From contig NZ_MUYM01000022.1 in assembly GCF_002150765.1 (NCBI RefSeq), positions 1-64,000 on the forward strand: a stretch of 64,000 bases of DNA. Reading direction: 5' to 3'. Below the pieces are notes generated by a model, which made no database searches, was not told the origin of the DNA, and saw nothing but the letters and a program-made list of their open reading frames with translations. The DNA comes from Lentzea kentuckyensis (GTDB taxonomy: Bacteria > Actinomycetota > Actinomycetes > Mycobacteriales > Pseudonocardiaceae). Positions 51,443 to 60,428 of the stretch are shown piece after piece (position 1 is the first letter of the stretch; every line of letters begins with the position of its first letter). The translations under genes and the position numbers were made by a program.

Positions 51443-53782
51443 TCAGTGCCTGCGCGGCTCCCGGCCGGACGGCGACCTCGGCCGTTCGAGCTCGGGAGCC
51501 TTCGGGATGGGCATGGTCACGGGCTGGTCCGCCGTGATCGTGATCGGCTCGCCGTGATGCTTCGTCCTGAGCTCGGTGCCGTCCACGATCCGGTAGGTGG
51601 CCTCGGTCTCGCACACGTCGATCGAGATCCTCGTGCCCTGGAAGGCCATCCGGAACGAGAACCGGGTCAGCGCCTTCGGCAGCCGGGGCGCGAACGTCAG
51701 CTCGCCGCCGTGGTCGCGCATGCCGCCGAACCCGGCGACGAGCGCCATCCACGCTCCCGCCAGCGACGCCATGTGCAGGCCGTTGTCGACGTTGCTGTGC
51801 AGGTCGTGCAGGTCGGTGTAGACGGCCTCGATCAGGTAGTCGAACGCGAGGTCCAGGTGCCCCACCTCGGCCGCCAGCACGGCCTGCGTGCCCGCGGACA
51901 ACGACGAGTCACGCACTGTTCGTGCCTCGTAGTAGGTGAAGTTGCGGGCCTTCTCCTCCGGCGTGAACACGTCACCGCGCACATGCATCGCGAGCACGAG
52001 GTCCGCCTGCTTGATGACCTGGCGGCGATACAGGTCGAAGTACGGGAAGTGCAGCAGCAGCGGGTATTTCTCCTCCGGGGTGTTCTCGAAGTCCCACTCC
52101 GCGTGCTTGGTGAAGTTGTCCGCCTGCGGATGCACCCGCAGCATCTCGTCGTACGGGATCGCCATCTCGTCCGCGGCCCTGCGCCAGGCCGCGATCTCTT
52201 CTGCTGACGCGTTCGCCTTGTCCGGGTGGCGTTCCGCGGCATCGGCGGCGGCGCGCAGGTTCTGCTGGGCGATCAGGTTCGTGTAGACGTTGTTGTCCAC
52301 GATCGCCGAGTACTCGTCCGGGCCGGTGACGCCGTCGATGCGGAACCCGTCGTGCCGGTCGTGGTGACCGAGCGAGGCCCACAACCGTGCGGTCTCCACA
52401 AGGATTTCCGTTGCCTCGTCGCGGTCGAAACACTCGTCGCTCGTGGCGTTGAGGTACTGCTGGGTGGCGTAGGCGACGTCGCCGGACACGTGGAACGCCG
52501 CCGTGCCCGCCGGCCAGTACGCGCTGCATTCGGCACCGTTGATCGAACGCCACGGGAACGCGGCACCCTTGAGCCCCAGCACCTTCGCGCGGTCCCGGGC
52601 TTTGTCCAAAGTGGAGTGACGCCACCGCAACGCGTCGCGGGCCGCGTCCGGCAGCGTGTAGGTGAGCACCGGGAGCACGAACATCTCGGTGTCCCAGAAG
52701 GCGTGCCCGTCGTAGCCGGGACCGGTGAGTCCCTTGCCGGGAATGGCCCTGGTCTCGCCGCGGGCCCCGGCCTGCAGGATGTGGAACAGGGCGAACCTGA
52801 TCGCCTGCTGCAGTTCGTCGTCGCCCTCGATCTCGATGTCGGCGACCTGCCAGAAGTCGTCCAGGAACGCCTTCTGCTCCTGCATCAGGCCGTCCCACCC
52901 GGTCTGGCAGGCGCCGGCGAGCGCGGCCTCGACCTGGGCCCGCAGCGCTGGGGTGGAACGCTTTCCGGACCAGCCGTAGCCGAGGTACTTGGTGAGTTTC
53001 AGGCAGCTGCCCGCCTTGACGTCGACGGCGGCGGTGAACCGCGCCAGGTCGGCCTCGGCGCGGATCTCCGTGCGCAGGTCGTTGTACCGGTCGTGCTCGG
53101 GTCCCACGACCTCGATCTCGTGGTCCATCGCGGCGGCCATCCGCAGACCGGACGCCTTGGTGTGGTGGCACAGCACGGCCCGCGACTTCTCCGCCATCAT
53201 GAACTCGTTGACCAGCGGGGCGTCCAGCGCGGCCGCGACGCGGGGATCGTTGGTGCGGTGGATGGTCGGCTCGTTCGCCAGCAGGTCGGACTGGACGACG
53301 AGCTGCAGGTCGTCCATCGGCTCGACCTCGTAGCGGATGGCGGCGACCGCGCGCTGGGTGAACGACACCAGCCGCTCGCTGCGGACGATCACGCGCCGGC
53401 CGGTCGGCGACTCCCAGACCGTGCGGCGGCGCAGCGTGCCGGTGCGGAAGTCGAGCGTGCGTTCGTGCTCGATCGCGTTGCCGTAGCGCATGTCCAGCGG
53501 CTCGTCCTCGACCAGCAACCGGATGATCTTGCCGTCGGTGACGTTGACGACGGTCTGGCCGGCCTCGGGATAGCCGTAGCCCGCTTCCCCGTACGGCAGC
53601 TGGTGCTCTTCGTAGAAACCGTTGAGATACGTGCCCGGCAGGCCGCGCGGTTCGCCCTCGTCGAGCGTGCCGCGCAACCCGATGTGACCGTTGGCCAGGG
53701 CGAACGTCGACTCGGTCCGGTGCAGCTGGTCCACCGCGAGGCCCTGCCAGCGCAGCTGCCACGGTTCGATCGTGTAGCTCAT
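51443..53782 (-). CDS. GH65 disaccharide phosphorylase
   Basis: A 779-residue GH65 enzyme (maltose, trehalose, kojibiose or nigerose phosphorylase type). The (alpha/alpha)6 barrel carries the general acid Glu in TGPDEYSAIVDNNVYTN and a preceding GHAFWDTEMFVLPVL. It splits an alpha-linked glucose disaccharide with phosphate to beta-glucose 1-phosphate. ATG 53782 overlaps the phosphoglucomutase stop (ATGA), which uses that product. The exact disaccharide cannot be told. Confidence 0.85.
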   Translation of the reverse strand: MSYTIEPWQLRWQGLAVDQLHRTESTFALANGHIGLRGTLDEGEPRGLPGTYLNGFYEEHQLPYGEAGYGYPEAGQTVVNVTDGKIIRLLVEDEPLDMRYGNAIEHERTLDFRTGTLRRRTVWESPTGRRVIVRSERLVSFTQRAVAAIRYEVEPMDDLQLVVQSDLLANEPTIHRTNDPRVAAALDAPLVNEFMMAEKSRAVLCHHTKASGLRMAAAMDHEIEVVGPEHDRYNDLRTEIRAEADLARFTAAVDVKAGSCLKLTKYLGYGWSGKRSTPALRAQVEAALAGACQTGWDGLMQEQKAFLDDFWQVADIEIEGDDELQQAIRFALFHILQAGARGETRAIPGKGLTGPGYDGHAFWDTEMFVLPVLTYTLPDAARDALRWRHSTLDKARDRAKVLGLKGAAFPWRSINGAECSAYWPAGTAAFHVSGDVAYATQQYLNATSDECFDRDEATEILVETARLWASLGHHDRHDGFRIDGVTGPDEYSAIVDNNVYTNLIAQQNLRAAADAAERHPDKANASAEEIAAWRRAADEMAIPYDEMLRVHPQADNFTKHAEWDFENTPEEKYPLLLHFPYFDLYRRQVIKQADLVLAMHVRGDVFTPEEKARNFTYYEARTVRDSSLSAGTQAVLAAEVGHLDLAFDYLIEAVYTDLHDLHSNVDNGLHMASLAGAWMALVAGFGGMRDHGGELTFAPRLPKALTRFSFRMAFQGTRISIDVCETEATYRIVDGTELRTKHHGEPITITADQPVTMPIPKAPELERPRSPSGREPRRH

Positions 53783-54456
53783 GACAGGAGCTCGTCGAGC
53801 TCGTTGACGACCACGTCGGCGCCGTTGGTCTTGAGCGCGTCCGCCTGGCGGCCGCGATCGACGCCGACGACGAAGCCGAACCCGCCGTCGTGCCCCGCCT
53901 TGACGCCCGCGAGCGCGTCTTCGTAGACCGCGGCGTGCTCGGGTGGCGTCTTGAGCCTTCTGGCGCCTTCCAGGAACGAGTCCGGCGCCGGTTTGCCGTG
54001 CAGGTTCGACGCGGTGATGACGTTGCCGTCCACCAGCGCGTCGACGTAGTCCAGCAGGTCGCCCGCGCGCAGCACGCGCATGGCGTTGGCCGACGACGTG
54101 ACCACGCCGATCGGCACGCCGGCCGCGCGGGCGGCCTGGAGGTAGCGGACCGAGGCGGGGTAGGGCGTGATGCCCTCCTCGTCGATGATCTGGTTGACCA
54201 GGTCGTTCTTCTGGTCGCCGATGCGGCGGATCTCGTCCTCCGGCGGCGTGAGGCCGCGCGAGGTGAGGAAGCTGCGTACGCCGTCGTAGCGCGGTTTGCC
54301 GTCCACGTAAGCGAGATAGTCCTGCTCGCTGAACGGCTGACCCATGCCCTCGAACGTCTGCTTCCACGCTTTTCGGTGCAGGACCGCGGTGCTGGTGAGC
54401 ACACCGTCGAGGTCGAACAGCAACGCCGTGATCTTCTCCGGGATGCCGAGGCTCAT
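53779..54456 (-). CDS. Beta-phosphoglucomutase-family HAD hydrolase
   Basis: A 225-residue HAD protein with LLFDLDGVLTST (nucleophile Asp and acid/base Asp), VTSS (motif II), KPAPDSFLEGA (Lys) and EDALAGV (acidic motif IV). In its family it converts beta-glucose 1-phosphate to glucose 6-phosphate. Coupled to GH65, forming a disaccharide salvage unit. ATG 54456; upstream in-frame starts are not needed. Confidence 0.9.
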   Translation of the reverse strand: MSLGIPEKITALLFDLDGVLTSTAVLHRKAWKQTFEGMGQPFSEQDYLAYVDGKPRYDGVRSFLTSRGLTPPEDEIRRIGDQKNDLVNQIIDEEGITPYPASVRYLQAARAAGVPIGVVTSSANAMRVLRAGDLLDYVDALVDGNVITASNLHGKPAPDSFLEGARRLKTPPEHAAVYEDALAGVKAGHDGGFGFVVGVDRGRQADALKTNGADVVVNELDELLS

Positions 54457-54463
54457 GCTTCGA

Positions 54464-54682
54464 TCATGCACCCGTCTCGCCGACATCGCCGCGTTCCTCC
54501 TTGAGGCGTTCGTCAAGTGGCCGCGGGTGGGCCTGTTCGTACTCGGTCATCCCGTACCGGTCGGACTCCGCCCAGCCTTCCTCCGGCTCGGTCTCCAGCG
54601 GGTCGTGCTTGAGGTTGTCCTCGTCGAGGGCCTCGAAGCTGTCGGTGTCCTGGGGGACGTACGCGCCACGTTCTTCACTCAT
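54464..54682 (-). CDS. Small acidic DUF5709-like protein
   Basis: A 72-residue, strongly acidic protein with motifs similar to actinobacterial DUF5709 (DTDSFEALDEDNLK, LDERLKEERGDVG). No function known. ATG 54682. It ends 7 bases before the phosphoglucomutase start, so it may be in the same transcript. A GGGTAT element 10-16 bases upstream resembles stress-sigma (SigB-type) -10 sequences. Confidence 0.6.
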   Translation of the reverse strand: MSEERGAYVPQDTDSFEALDEDNLKHDPLETEPEEGWAESDRYGMTEYEQAHPRPLDERLKEERGDVGETGA

Positions 54683-54707
54683 GTCCGTGGCAATACCCAG
54701 TTCGGCG

Positions 54708-55409
54708 CTATCCGATGCTTTGGCCGACGAGCGAGCCGATGGCGTAGGTGACGCCCATGGCGATCAGTCCGCCCACGACGTTGCGGACGATCGCACGCCG
54801 TTTGCCCGCGCCGCTGAGCCTCGCGCTGATGAAGCCGGTCAGGGCGAGGGTGAGGACGGCGGCGACGACGGTGACGGGCACGCGCAGGCTGACCGGGGTC
54901 AGCGCGATCGCGGCGAGGGGGAGCAGCGCGCCGATCGTGAACGAGATGAAGCTCGCGATCGCGGCGCCCCACGGGTTGGTGAGCTCGTCCGGGTCGATGT
55001 GCAGCTCGGCCTCGGCGTGGGCGGCCAGCGCGTCGTGCTTGGTGAGCTGCTTGGCGACTTCCCCGGCGGTCTCCGCGTCGAGGCCTTTGCCCTCGTAGAT
55101 CTCCGCGAGTTCCTCGAGCTCCGCCTCGGGCGTGTCCTTCAGCTCCTGGCGTTCCTTGGCGAGCAGTGCGCGTTCGGCGTCGCGCTGGCTGCTGACCGAG
55201 ACGTACTCGCCGCTGGCCATGGACATCGCGCCGGCGAACAGGCCGGCGAGGCCCGCGACGAGGATCTGGGCCTTGTCGGTGGTGGCGCCGGCGACGCCCA
55301 CGACGAGGCTGGCGGTCGAGACGATGCCGTCGTTCGCTCCCAGAACGCCCGCGCGCAGCCAGTTCATCCGATCGCCGGTGACCTCGTCGTGGGGCTCGTG
55401 ATGGTCCAT
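54708..55409 (-). CDS. VIT/CCC1-family metal transporter
   Basis: A 233-residue membrane protein of the VIT family (Fe/Mn transport into a store or out of the cell): [18 protein letters not shown] near the start, the [14 protein letters not shown] helix, a cytoplasmic metal-binding hairpin rich in Glu (residues 75-140), and three C-terminal helices. ATG 55409 is only 23 bases from the divergent dehydrogenase start. Confidence 0.9.
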   Translation of the reverse strand: MDHHEPHDEVTGDRMNWLRAGVLGANDGIVSTASLVVGVAGATTDKAQILVAGLAGLFAGAMSMASGEYVSVSSQRDAERALLAKERQELKDTPEAELEELAEIYEGKGLDAETAGEVAKQLTKHDALAAHAEAELHIDPDELTNPWGAAIASFISFTIGALLPLAAIALTPVSLRVPVTVVAAVLTLALTGFISARLSGAGKRRAIVRNVVGGLIAMGVTYAIGSLVGQSIG

Positions 55410-55432
55410 TTCCGCAGGCTAACCTGGGGATC

Positions 55433-56392
55433 ATGCTTTCGTGGCAGACCACGCCGCTGAGGTTGGCCGACGTGCCGGTGCCGTCACCCGCTCCGGGGGA
55501 ACTGCTGGTGCGGGTGCTCGCCTGCGGGGTGTGCCGTACTGACCTGCACGTCGTGGACGGCGATCTGCCCGTGCACCGGTTATCGGTCGTGCCGGGGCAT
55601 CAAGTCGTGGGTGAGGTCGTGGTTGCCGCACCTGGGTTCGTCGTCGGGGAACGGGTCGGGATCGCCTGGTTGCGGCACACGTGCGGGACTTGCCGGTTCT
55701 GTTTGCGCGGAGCCGAGAACCTTTGTCCGTCGTCGCTTTACACCGGGTGGGACGCGGACGGCGGTTATGCGTCTTATGCCGTTGTTCCCGCTGCTTACGC
55801 TTTACGGCTGCCTTCCGGGTATTCGTCCGAGTCGTTGGCGCCGCTGTTGTGCGCGGGAATCATCGGATATCGAGCTCTACGGGTTGCTTCGGTGCCCGAC
55901 GGTGGGCGGCTCGGGATTTACGGGTTCGGCGGGTCCGCACACCTGGCCGCGCAGGTCGCCGTTGCCCGTGGTCACGAGGTGCACGTCGTGACTCGTTCCT
56001 CGGCGGCGCGTGCGTTGGCGTTGTCGTTGGGGGCGGCCTCGGCTTCCGCCGACGTGCCTCCGGTGCCGTTGGACTCGGCCGTGCTGTTCGCGCCGGTCGG
56101 AACGTTGGTGCCGCCCGCGTTGGAGGCCCTGGACCGGGGCGGCACGCTGGCGATCGCCGGGATCCACCTGTCCGACGTGCCCGTCCTGAACTACACGCGG
56201 CACCTCTTCCAGGAGCGGGTGGTCCGCTCGGTCACGGCGAACACGCGCGCCGACGCCGCCGAGTTCCTGTCGTTCTGCGCCTCGCACCGGCTGTCGGTCG
56301 CGGTCCAGCCGTACCCGCTGTCCTCGGCGAACCTGGCCCTGTCGGACCTCCGCGCGGGCCGCGTGACCGGCGCGGCGGTCCTGGTGGCGTGA
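55433..56392 (+). CDS. Zinc-binding alcohol dehydrogenase
   Basis: A 319-residue medium-chain zinc dehydrogenase: [16 protein letters not shown] (in place of GHE), and the structural-zinc cysteines [17 protein letters not shown]. The Rossmann motif GFGGSAHL replaces the usual GxGxxG. Codon use between about 55570 and 56040 is less GC3-rich than in its neighbours. Substrate unknown. Shares a 23-base intergenic region with the VIT gene, so the promoters must overlap the other gene. Confidence 0.8.
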   Translation: MLSWQTTPLRLADVPVPSPAPGELLVRVLACGVCRTDLHVVDGDLPVHRLSVVPGHQVVGEVVVAAPGFVVGERVGIAWLRHTCGTCRFCLRGAENLCPSSLYTGWDADGGYASYAVVPAAYALRLPSGYSSESLAPLLCAGIIGYRALRVASVPDGGRLGIYGFGGSAHLAAQVAVARGHEVHVVTRSSAARALALSLGAASASADVPPVPLDSAVLFAPVGTLVPPALEALDRGGTLAIAGIHLSDVPVLNYTRHLFQERVVRSVTANTRADAAEFLSFCASHRLSVAVQPYPLSSANLALSDLRAGRVTGAAVLVA

Positions 56393-56426
56393 TGTTTTTC
56401 CTGCTCAGACGGCAAGTGTTCAGTTT

Positions 56427-56466
56427 TTGTCGGACCTCCGTGGCACCATGTCGAACAGGTGTTCGT
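56427..56466 (+). promoter_or_regulatory. PafBC-type damage promoter with LexA box
   Basis: TTGTCGGAC (56427-56435), 8 bases, then CACCAT (56444-56449) matches the RecA-independent damage promoter TTGTCRGTG-N8-TANNNT bound by PafBC in mycobacteria. At 56451-56466 follows TCGAACAGGTGTTCGT, which matches the actinobacterial LexA box TCGAAC-N4-GTTYGA except for the last base. The gene 26 bases downstream should therefore respond to DNA damage. Confidence 0.7.
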
Positions 56467-56491
56467 GTGCGTGCTGTAGGAGGTAGGTCAG

Positions 56492-57136
56492 ATGCAGATC
56501 GATCCCCGTCGCTGGCCGGGCCGCGTGGTGCCTTCCACCGACGCCGACGTGGACATCGCCGTCGAGTCGCTGTGCACCCGCGCCTCGTGGCCGGACGCCG
56601 ACCGCCGCTGGGTGCGCCGCCTGCTGGAGCCGTGGTTCAAGGCGGGCTGGAGCGTCGACGCGCTGCTGGTGGCCGTCGACACCCGCCCGGACGGCACCCG
56701 CCAGGGCCGCCCCCGCTCGCGCGCCCAGGTGGCACACGAGTTCCTGCGCGCCCGGCTGATGGTGTGGACAGCGGACGGCGCACGCTTGGCCCGGCCGCCC
56801 TTAGCCGGCATGTCGCTGGGCGAGTGGTTCCGCGTGAACCGCCGCAACGCCACCCTGCACGCTCCACGCTCCCGCAGCGAGCTCACCACGGAAGGCGAAC
56901 GCGCACGGGCGGAGTCGCGCGCCCTGGCCCACCGCCGCGACCCGGTGGAGCGCAGCCGCGAAAAGGGCCGCCGCCGTCAGGAGGTGCTGGACAGCCTGCT
57001 GGTGCCGGGGCAGGAGGCGCCGTCGTTCGCCGACTCGTGGCGGCTGGTGGCCGAGCTGGTCCCGGTGCAGCGGGTGTGCTCGACGTGCGGTCACGTGCGG
57101 AGTGAGGTGTCGCGCCCGGCGCACCGAGTGGCTTAG
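56492..57136 (+). CDS. Protein of unknown function, likely DNA-damage induced
   Basis: A 214-residue, basic (Arg-rich), helical protein I do not recognise. Residues 25-90 carry helix patterns (WVRRLLEPWFKAGWSVDALL and PRSRAQVAHEFLRARL) like helix-turn-helix parts of actinomycete replication or plasmid proteins. The C terminus has a CSTCG pair, perhaps a metal knuckle. ATG 56492 follows a strong AGGAGG. Its promoter carries PafBC- and LexA-type motifs, so a role in damage repair or tolerance is the best guess. No neighbour helps; the gene is alone. Confidence 0.6.
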   Translation: MQIDPRRWPGRVVPSTDADVDIAVESLCTRASWPDADRRWVRRLLEPWFKAGWSVDALLVAVDTRPDGTRQGRPRSRAQVAHEFLRARLMVWTADGARLARPPLAGMSLGEWFRVNRRNATLHAPRSRSELTTEGERARAESRALAHRRDPVERSREKGRRRQEVLDSLLVPGQEAPSFADSWRLVAELVPVQRVCSTCGHVRSEVSRPAHRVA

Positions 57137-57366
57137 AGGGTGTGGCCACCGGGGCGTCGGGGGAGGTCGTCGTCGCGCCGAGTTCGAGCTGCGTGGAGTG
57201 CCCGGCGGTGGGTGACGGTCCGGTCTGGGGCCGGTCCGCCGCCTCGGCCCGGTCGCGAACCTCCTGCTCAGCAGCCTTTTACCTGCGACTTCGGCGAACG
57301 GCGGTTGAAGCCCGCGCGGGCAGGGAACACCTGACGAGTTTCTTGTTTCCTGCTGAAGGGGCCGAC

Positions 57367-57708
57367 ATGCTCGAAGTGACGCCGATGGCTGCCGAGGTCA
57401 TCAACGAGCTGACGTCACAGTCCGAGGGCACCACGGACGACGTCGGCCTGCGTTTTGCCGTGGCCGCCGATCACAACAGCCAAGCTGCCCTGGAGCTGTC
57501 GCTGGCCGAGGCCGTCGACGGCGACGAGGTGGTGGCGGCGCCCGCCGGTGCCAAGGTCATCATGGAGCCGGCCGCGGCCCAGTACCTGGAGGACAAGGTC
57601 CTCGACGTGCGCCAGGACGCCGAGGGCAACCCGGCGTTCGCCATCGCCCGCCAGGAGGCTGGGCCCGGTCAGGACGGCGCGCCCAGCCAGAACGGCCAGG
57701 TCACCTGA
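57367..57708 (+). CDS. IscA/HesB-like protein without cysteines
   Basis: A 113-residue protein of the HesB/IscA-like fold common in actinomycetes (MLEVTPMAAEVINELT, FAVA.DHNSQAALELSL, QYLEDKVLDVRQD). IscA proteins need three cysteines to hold iron or an Fe-S cluster; this one has none, so it cannot be a normal Fe-S carrier. ATG 57367 lies in a region with no earlier convincing start. Terminated by the hairpin at 57743. Confidence 0.75.
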   Translation: MLEVTPMAAEVINELTSQSEGTTDDVGLRFAVAADHNSQAALELSLAEAVDGDEVVAAPAGAKVIMEPAAAQYLEDKVLDVRQDAEGNPAFAIARQEAGPGQDGAPSQNGQVT

Positions 57709-57742
57709 CGTTTCGCTGCACGTTTCGCTGCCTGCGAGCGCA

Positions 57743-57782
57743 CAACGGGCCGGACCCACAGCGGCGTGGGTCCGGCCCGTTG
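57743..57782 (+). terminator. Strong terminator hairpin
   Basis: Perfect 17-base arms CAACGGGCCGGACCCAC (57743-57759) and GTGGGTCCGGCCCGTTG (57766-57782), six-base loop, 35 bases after the stop of the IscA-like gene. Confidence 0.8.
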
Positions 57783-57809
57783 CGGGTGATGCCGGACTGA
57801 AAAGCAGAA

Positions 57810-57840
57810 CGTCCCCTCCCCGAAGTACGGGAAGGGGACG
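57810..57840 (-). terminator. Terminator hairpin of the NlpC/P60 gene
   Basis: Arms CGTCCCCTCCCCG (57810-57822) and CGGGAAGGGGACG (57828-57840) pair with one mismatch. It lies 66 bases past the stop of the minus-strand NlpC/P60 gene. Confidence 0.5.
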
Positions 57841-57849
57841 CTCGACGAG

Positions 57850-57883
57850 CTCTGCGATACGAAAACCTCTGCGATACGAAAAC
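57850..57883. repeat. 17-bp tandem duplication
   Basis: CTCTGCGATACGAAAAC occurs twice without a gap (57850-57866 and 57867-57883), directly past the NlpC/P60 stop. Recent slippage is likely. No function seen. Confidence 0.6.
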
Positions 57884-57905
57884 ACAGACTCCGCGACGAG
57901 GTTCG

Positions 57906-58892
57906 TCAGCCCTCGATGCGCCGGACGACGCTGATCGGGCCGATCGACTGGATGTCGGCGATCTTCACCGGCACCCCCTCGGTCGACGCGTGCACCGCGC
58001 GGACGCCGTCCACCGCCATGGCCACGTGGGACTGGCTGGAGTAGTAGACGATGATGTCGCCGGCCTTGATCTCGCTCGGGCTGACCGCGCGCCCGGCAGC
58101 CGCCTGGGCGTAGCTGGTGCGGCCGATGGAGACGCCCGCGTAGCGGTATGCGGCCTGGATCAGCGACGAGCAGTCCCAGGTGTCCGGGCCGTTGGAGCCG
58201 TAGACGTACTCCTTGCCGCGCTGGGCCAGGGCGAACTCGAGCGCCTTGCCCGCGGTGCCCGGCGGCACCGAGATGTTCGACATGTCGCCGGCGTTCGCCA
58301 GCTGGTTGCGGACGGACTGGCTCAGCGAGTTGTACTGCGCCTTCGCGTCCGCGAGCTGCTTGTCGAGTTCGGTCTTCTTGGTCTCGATCTCGGCGAGCAG
58401 CTTCTTCGACGCCTCGGTGGCCTCGTTGGCCGTCTTCGTCGCGTTGTCCGCGGCGTTGACCGCGTCCTGCAGCTTCTGCAGCGACTCCGCGTTGTCCGCC
58501 GCCAGGATGTTGATGGCCGACATGCGGTTGAGGAAGTCCTGCTGCGAGTCGCTCACGAGCAGCGCCGAGATCTGGCTGAAGCGCGCGCCCGAGTTGGTGG
58601 CCTCGGTGAGGAGGTCGACCTGACCGCGGAGGGACTCCTCGGCCTTCTGGGCGACGGCGAGGTCGCCCTTCGCCTTGTCCAGTTCGCCCTGCTTGGCCGC
58701 GAGGTCGCCCTGGGCCTTCAGGTGGTCCTGGTTGAGCTTGGAAGCCTGCTCGGACAGCTCGTTGTACTTCTTGAGCGCGTCCGTGGCAGAAGGCTGTGCG
58801 GTGGCCGGGGCCGTGGGGAGTGCTGCTGCGACGACGGCTGCCGTCGCCACGAGTGCTCCACGCACGGTGCGGCGTGAGGGTTGCGACACCAC
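57906..58892 (-). CDS. Secreted NlpC/P60 peptidoglycan endopeptidase, copy A
   Basis: A 328-residue secreted cell-wall hydrolase. Signal peptide to about residue 32, a long coiled-coil domain (35-205), and a C-terminal NlpC/P60 domain with catalytic Cys in TWDCSSLIQ, His in SQSHVAMAVDG and the third polar residue in VHASTEG. RipA-like: cuts peptidoglycan stems, with the coiled coil as autoinhibitor or partner. GTG 58892 or GTG 58889. Tandem with copy B at 59115, which shares domain order and most C-terminal residues. Confidence 0.9.
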   Translation of the reverse strand: MVSQPSRRTVRGALVATAAVVAAALPTAPATAQPSATDALKKYNELSEQASKLNQDHLKAQGDLAAKQGELDKAKGDLAVAQKAEESLRGQVDLLTEATNSGARFSQISALLVSDSQQDFLNRMSAINILAADNAESLQKLQDAVNAADNATKTANEATEASKKLLAEIETKKTELDKQLADAKAQYNSLSQSVRNQLANAGDMSNISVPPGTAGKALEFALAQRGKEYVYGSNGPDTWDCSSLIQAAYRYAGVSIGRTSYAQAAAGRAVSPSEIKAGDIIVYYSSQSHVAMAVDGVRAVHASTEGVPVKIADIQSIGPISVVRRIEG

Positions 58893-59114
58893 GTCGCGGG
58901 TCCTCCTTTGTCCTGGCAGCCACCTCGCGAGAACTACTGTGCGTGAGGCGGCAACCTTGGCGTGTGCCCCGAGTGGGTTAACTGCTGGGCCGAAGGTCTC
59001 GGACAGGTTACGGAACGACCCTGTGTTCGTCTACCGCCGGGTCCTCAGCAGTTCACCGACCAGCACGCTCTCACAGTCGTCTACATCGGTTTATCGCGGG
59101 GTGGGAGACAAGCG

Positions 59115-60086
59115 TCACCCAACAACCCGGCGAATCACCGAAATGGGTCCGATCGAGTCGATGTTGGCAACTTTCACCGGCACACCCTCGGTCGACGCGT
59201 GCACCGCGCGAGTGCCGTCGATGGCCATGGCCACGTGCGACTGTCCCGAGTAGTAGATGATCAGGTCACCCGGCGCGACCTCGCCGCGACCCACGCCACG
59301 GCCGATCTTCGCCTGGTCGTAGGTGACGCGCGGGATGGACACCCCGGCGGCCCGGTAGGAGGCCTGCATCAGCGACGAGCAGTCCCACGAGTCGGGGCCG
59401 TTCGAGCCGAACACGTACGGCTTGCCCTGCTGGCTCATCGCGAAGTTCAGCGCCGCGCCGGCCGCGCCCGCTGGCGCCTGCACGGTGACCGTGGGGCCGG
59501 TGGCGGCCAGGGCCTTCTGCTGCGGCGCGGTCAGCGACTGGTACTTGGCCCGCGCGGTCGTGACCTGCTGGTCCATCGCGACCTTGCGGGTCGAGACGTC
59601 CGTCGCGAACTTCTCCGCCAGCGACGCGGCCTTGGTGGCGTCGCTGCGGGCCTTCTGGGCGGCAGTCAGCGTGGCGCTCATGCGGGTCACCGCCGCGTTC
59701 TGGTCGGCGGCGATGATGTTCATCGCCTGCATCCGCTCCAGGAAGTCCTGCTGGGAGGTCGACGTCAGGAACGCCGACAGGTTGGTGAGCCGGGCGCCCT
59801 CGAACGACGCCGTGGTCAGCACGTCGACCTGGCCGCGGTACTGCTCGGACTCGGCCAGCGCCTTCTTCTCCGCCTCGGTGGCGGCGACCACGATGCCGTT
59901 CGCCCTGGCCAGGTCACTCTGGGCCTTGAGGTGGTCCTGGGTGAGCTTCTCCGCCTCGCGCGTCAGGTCGGTGTAGGTCTTCAGCGCGTCGTCGGCGGGT
60001 TGGGCGTGCGCCGAGGGCATCGACACCACCGTCGCGGCGATCACGGCAGCCAGAGCGGTGGACTTTGCAGCACGTCGGCCGGGCAC
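59115..60086 (-). CDS. Secreted NlpC/P60 peptidoglycan endopeptidase, copy B
   Basis: A 323-residue paralogue of the gene at 57906 with signal peptide (cut near AHA-QP), coiled coil (30-200) and NlpC/P60 domain (Cys in SWDCSSLMQ, His in GQSHVAMAIDG). The C-terminal 110 residues are about 70 percent identical to copy A while the coiled coils have diverged. GTG 60086 follows GAGGAG. The 222-base gap between the two genes suggests separate promoters. Confidence 0.9.
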   Translation of the reverse strand: MPGRRAAKSTALAAVIAATVVSMPSAHAQPADDALKTYTDLTREAEKLTQDHLKAQSDLARANGIVVAATEAEKKALAESEQYRGQVDVLTTASFEGARLTNLSAFLTSTSQQDFLERMQAMNIIAADQNAAVTRMSATLTAAQKARSDATKAASLAEKFATDVSTRKVAMDQQVTTARAKYQSLTAPQQKALAATGPTVTVQAPAGAAGAALNFAMSQQGKPYVFGSNGPDSWDCSSLMQASYRAAGVSIPRVTYDQAKIGRGVGRGEVAPGDLIIYYSGQSHVAMAIDGTRAVHASTEGVPVKVANIDSIGPISVIRRVVG

Positions 60087-60428
60087 GCGGCCTCCTCAGG
60101 AGTCGGAAACAACTTCTGACGAGACGTACGGCCGAACAGCCGACGGGGTTCAGCCCGCCCTGCTGGAACACACGCGGGGCCCTTTCGTGCTGCAGGACAG
60201 CACGAAAGCTCCCCGCGTGCATCGACAACCACCTCAGTTTCGTCGATCGGCGTAAGTGGCTGATGGGGCGCCGGCGTTGCGCGTGGAGTGCACGCGGGGA
60301 GCTTTCGTACTACAGGAGCGCACGAAAGGCCCCCGCGTGCCGTACGAACGAGGGGTTGCGCGATCACCGGGCGGGGGCGGTCATGCGGTGGCGATCATGG
60401 TGTCCCTCCGATCCGGAAATCCTGTCTG
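60087..60428. repeat. Intergenic region with two related hairpins
   Basis: No gene. Hairpin 1: arms 60171-60192 and 60198-60219 (CACGCGGGG..CTTTCGTGCTG, two internal mismatches). Hairpin 2: 60291-60309 and about 60320-60338, with the same sequence. The mismatched pair is CC/AG in the first and AG/CC in the second, so each arm of one equals the opposite arm of the other. The core GGGAGCTTTC is also in the hairpin at 40997-41051. Probably a dispersed hairpin family. Confidence 0.6.

Noticed and set aside
58893..59114. Possible c-di-AMP (ydaO) riboswitch before the NlpC/P60 gene, as known for actinomycete cell-wall hydrolases.
   Set aside because: A GAGGACCC stretch is present, but the following GGGGUGAA block and the conserved stems are not. 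The same holds upstream of 60086.
60087..60367. Minus- and plus-strand frames of about 100 codons over the two hairpins.
   Set aside because: Both repeat the hairpin sequence in translation and have no ribosome binding site or conserved domain.
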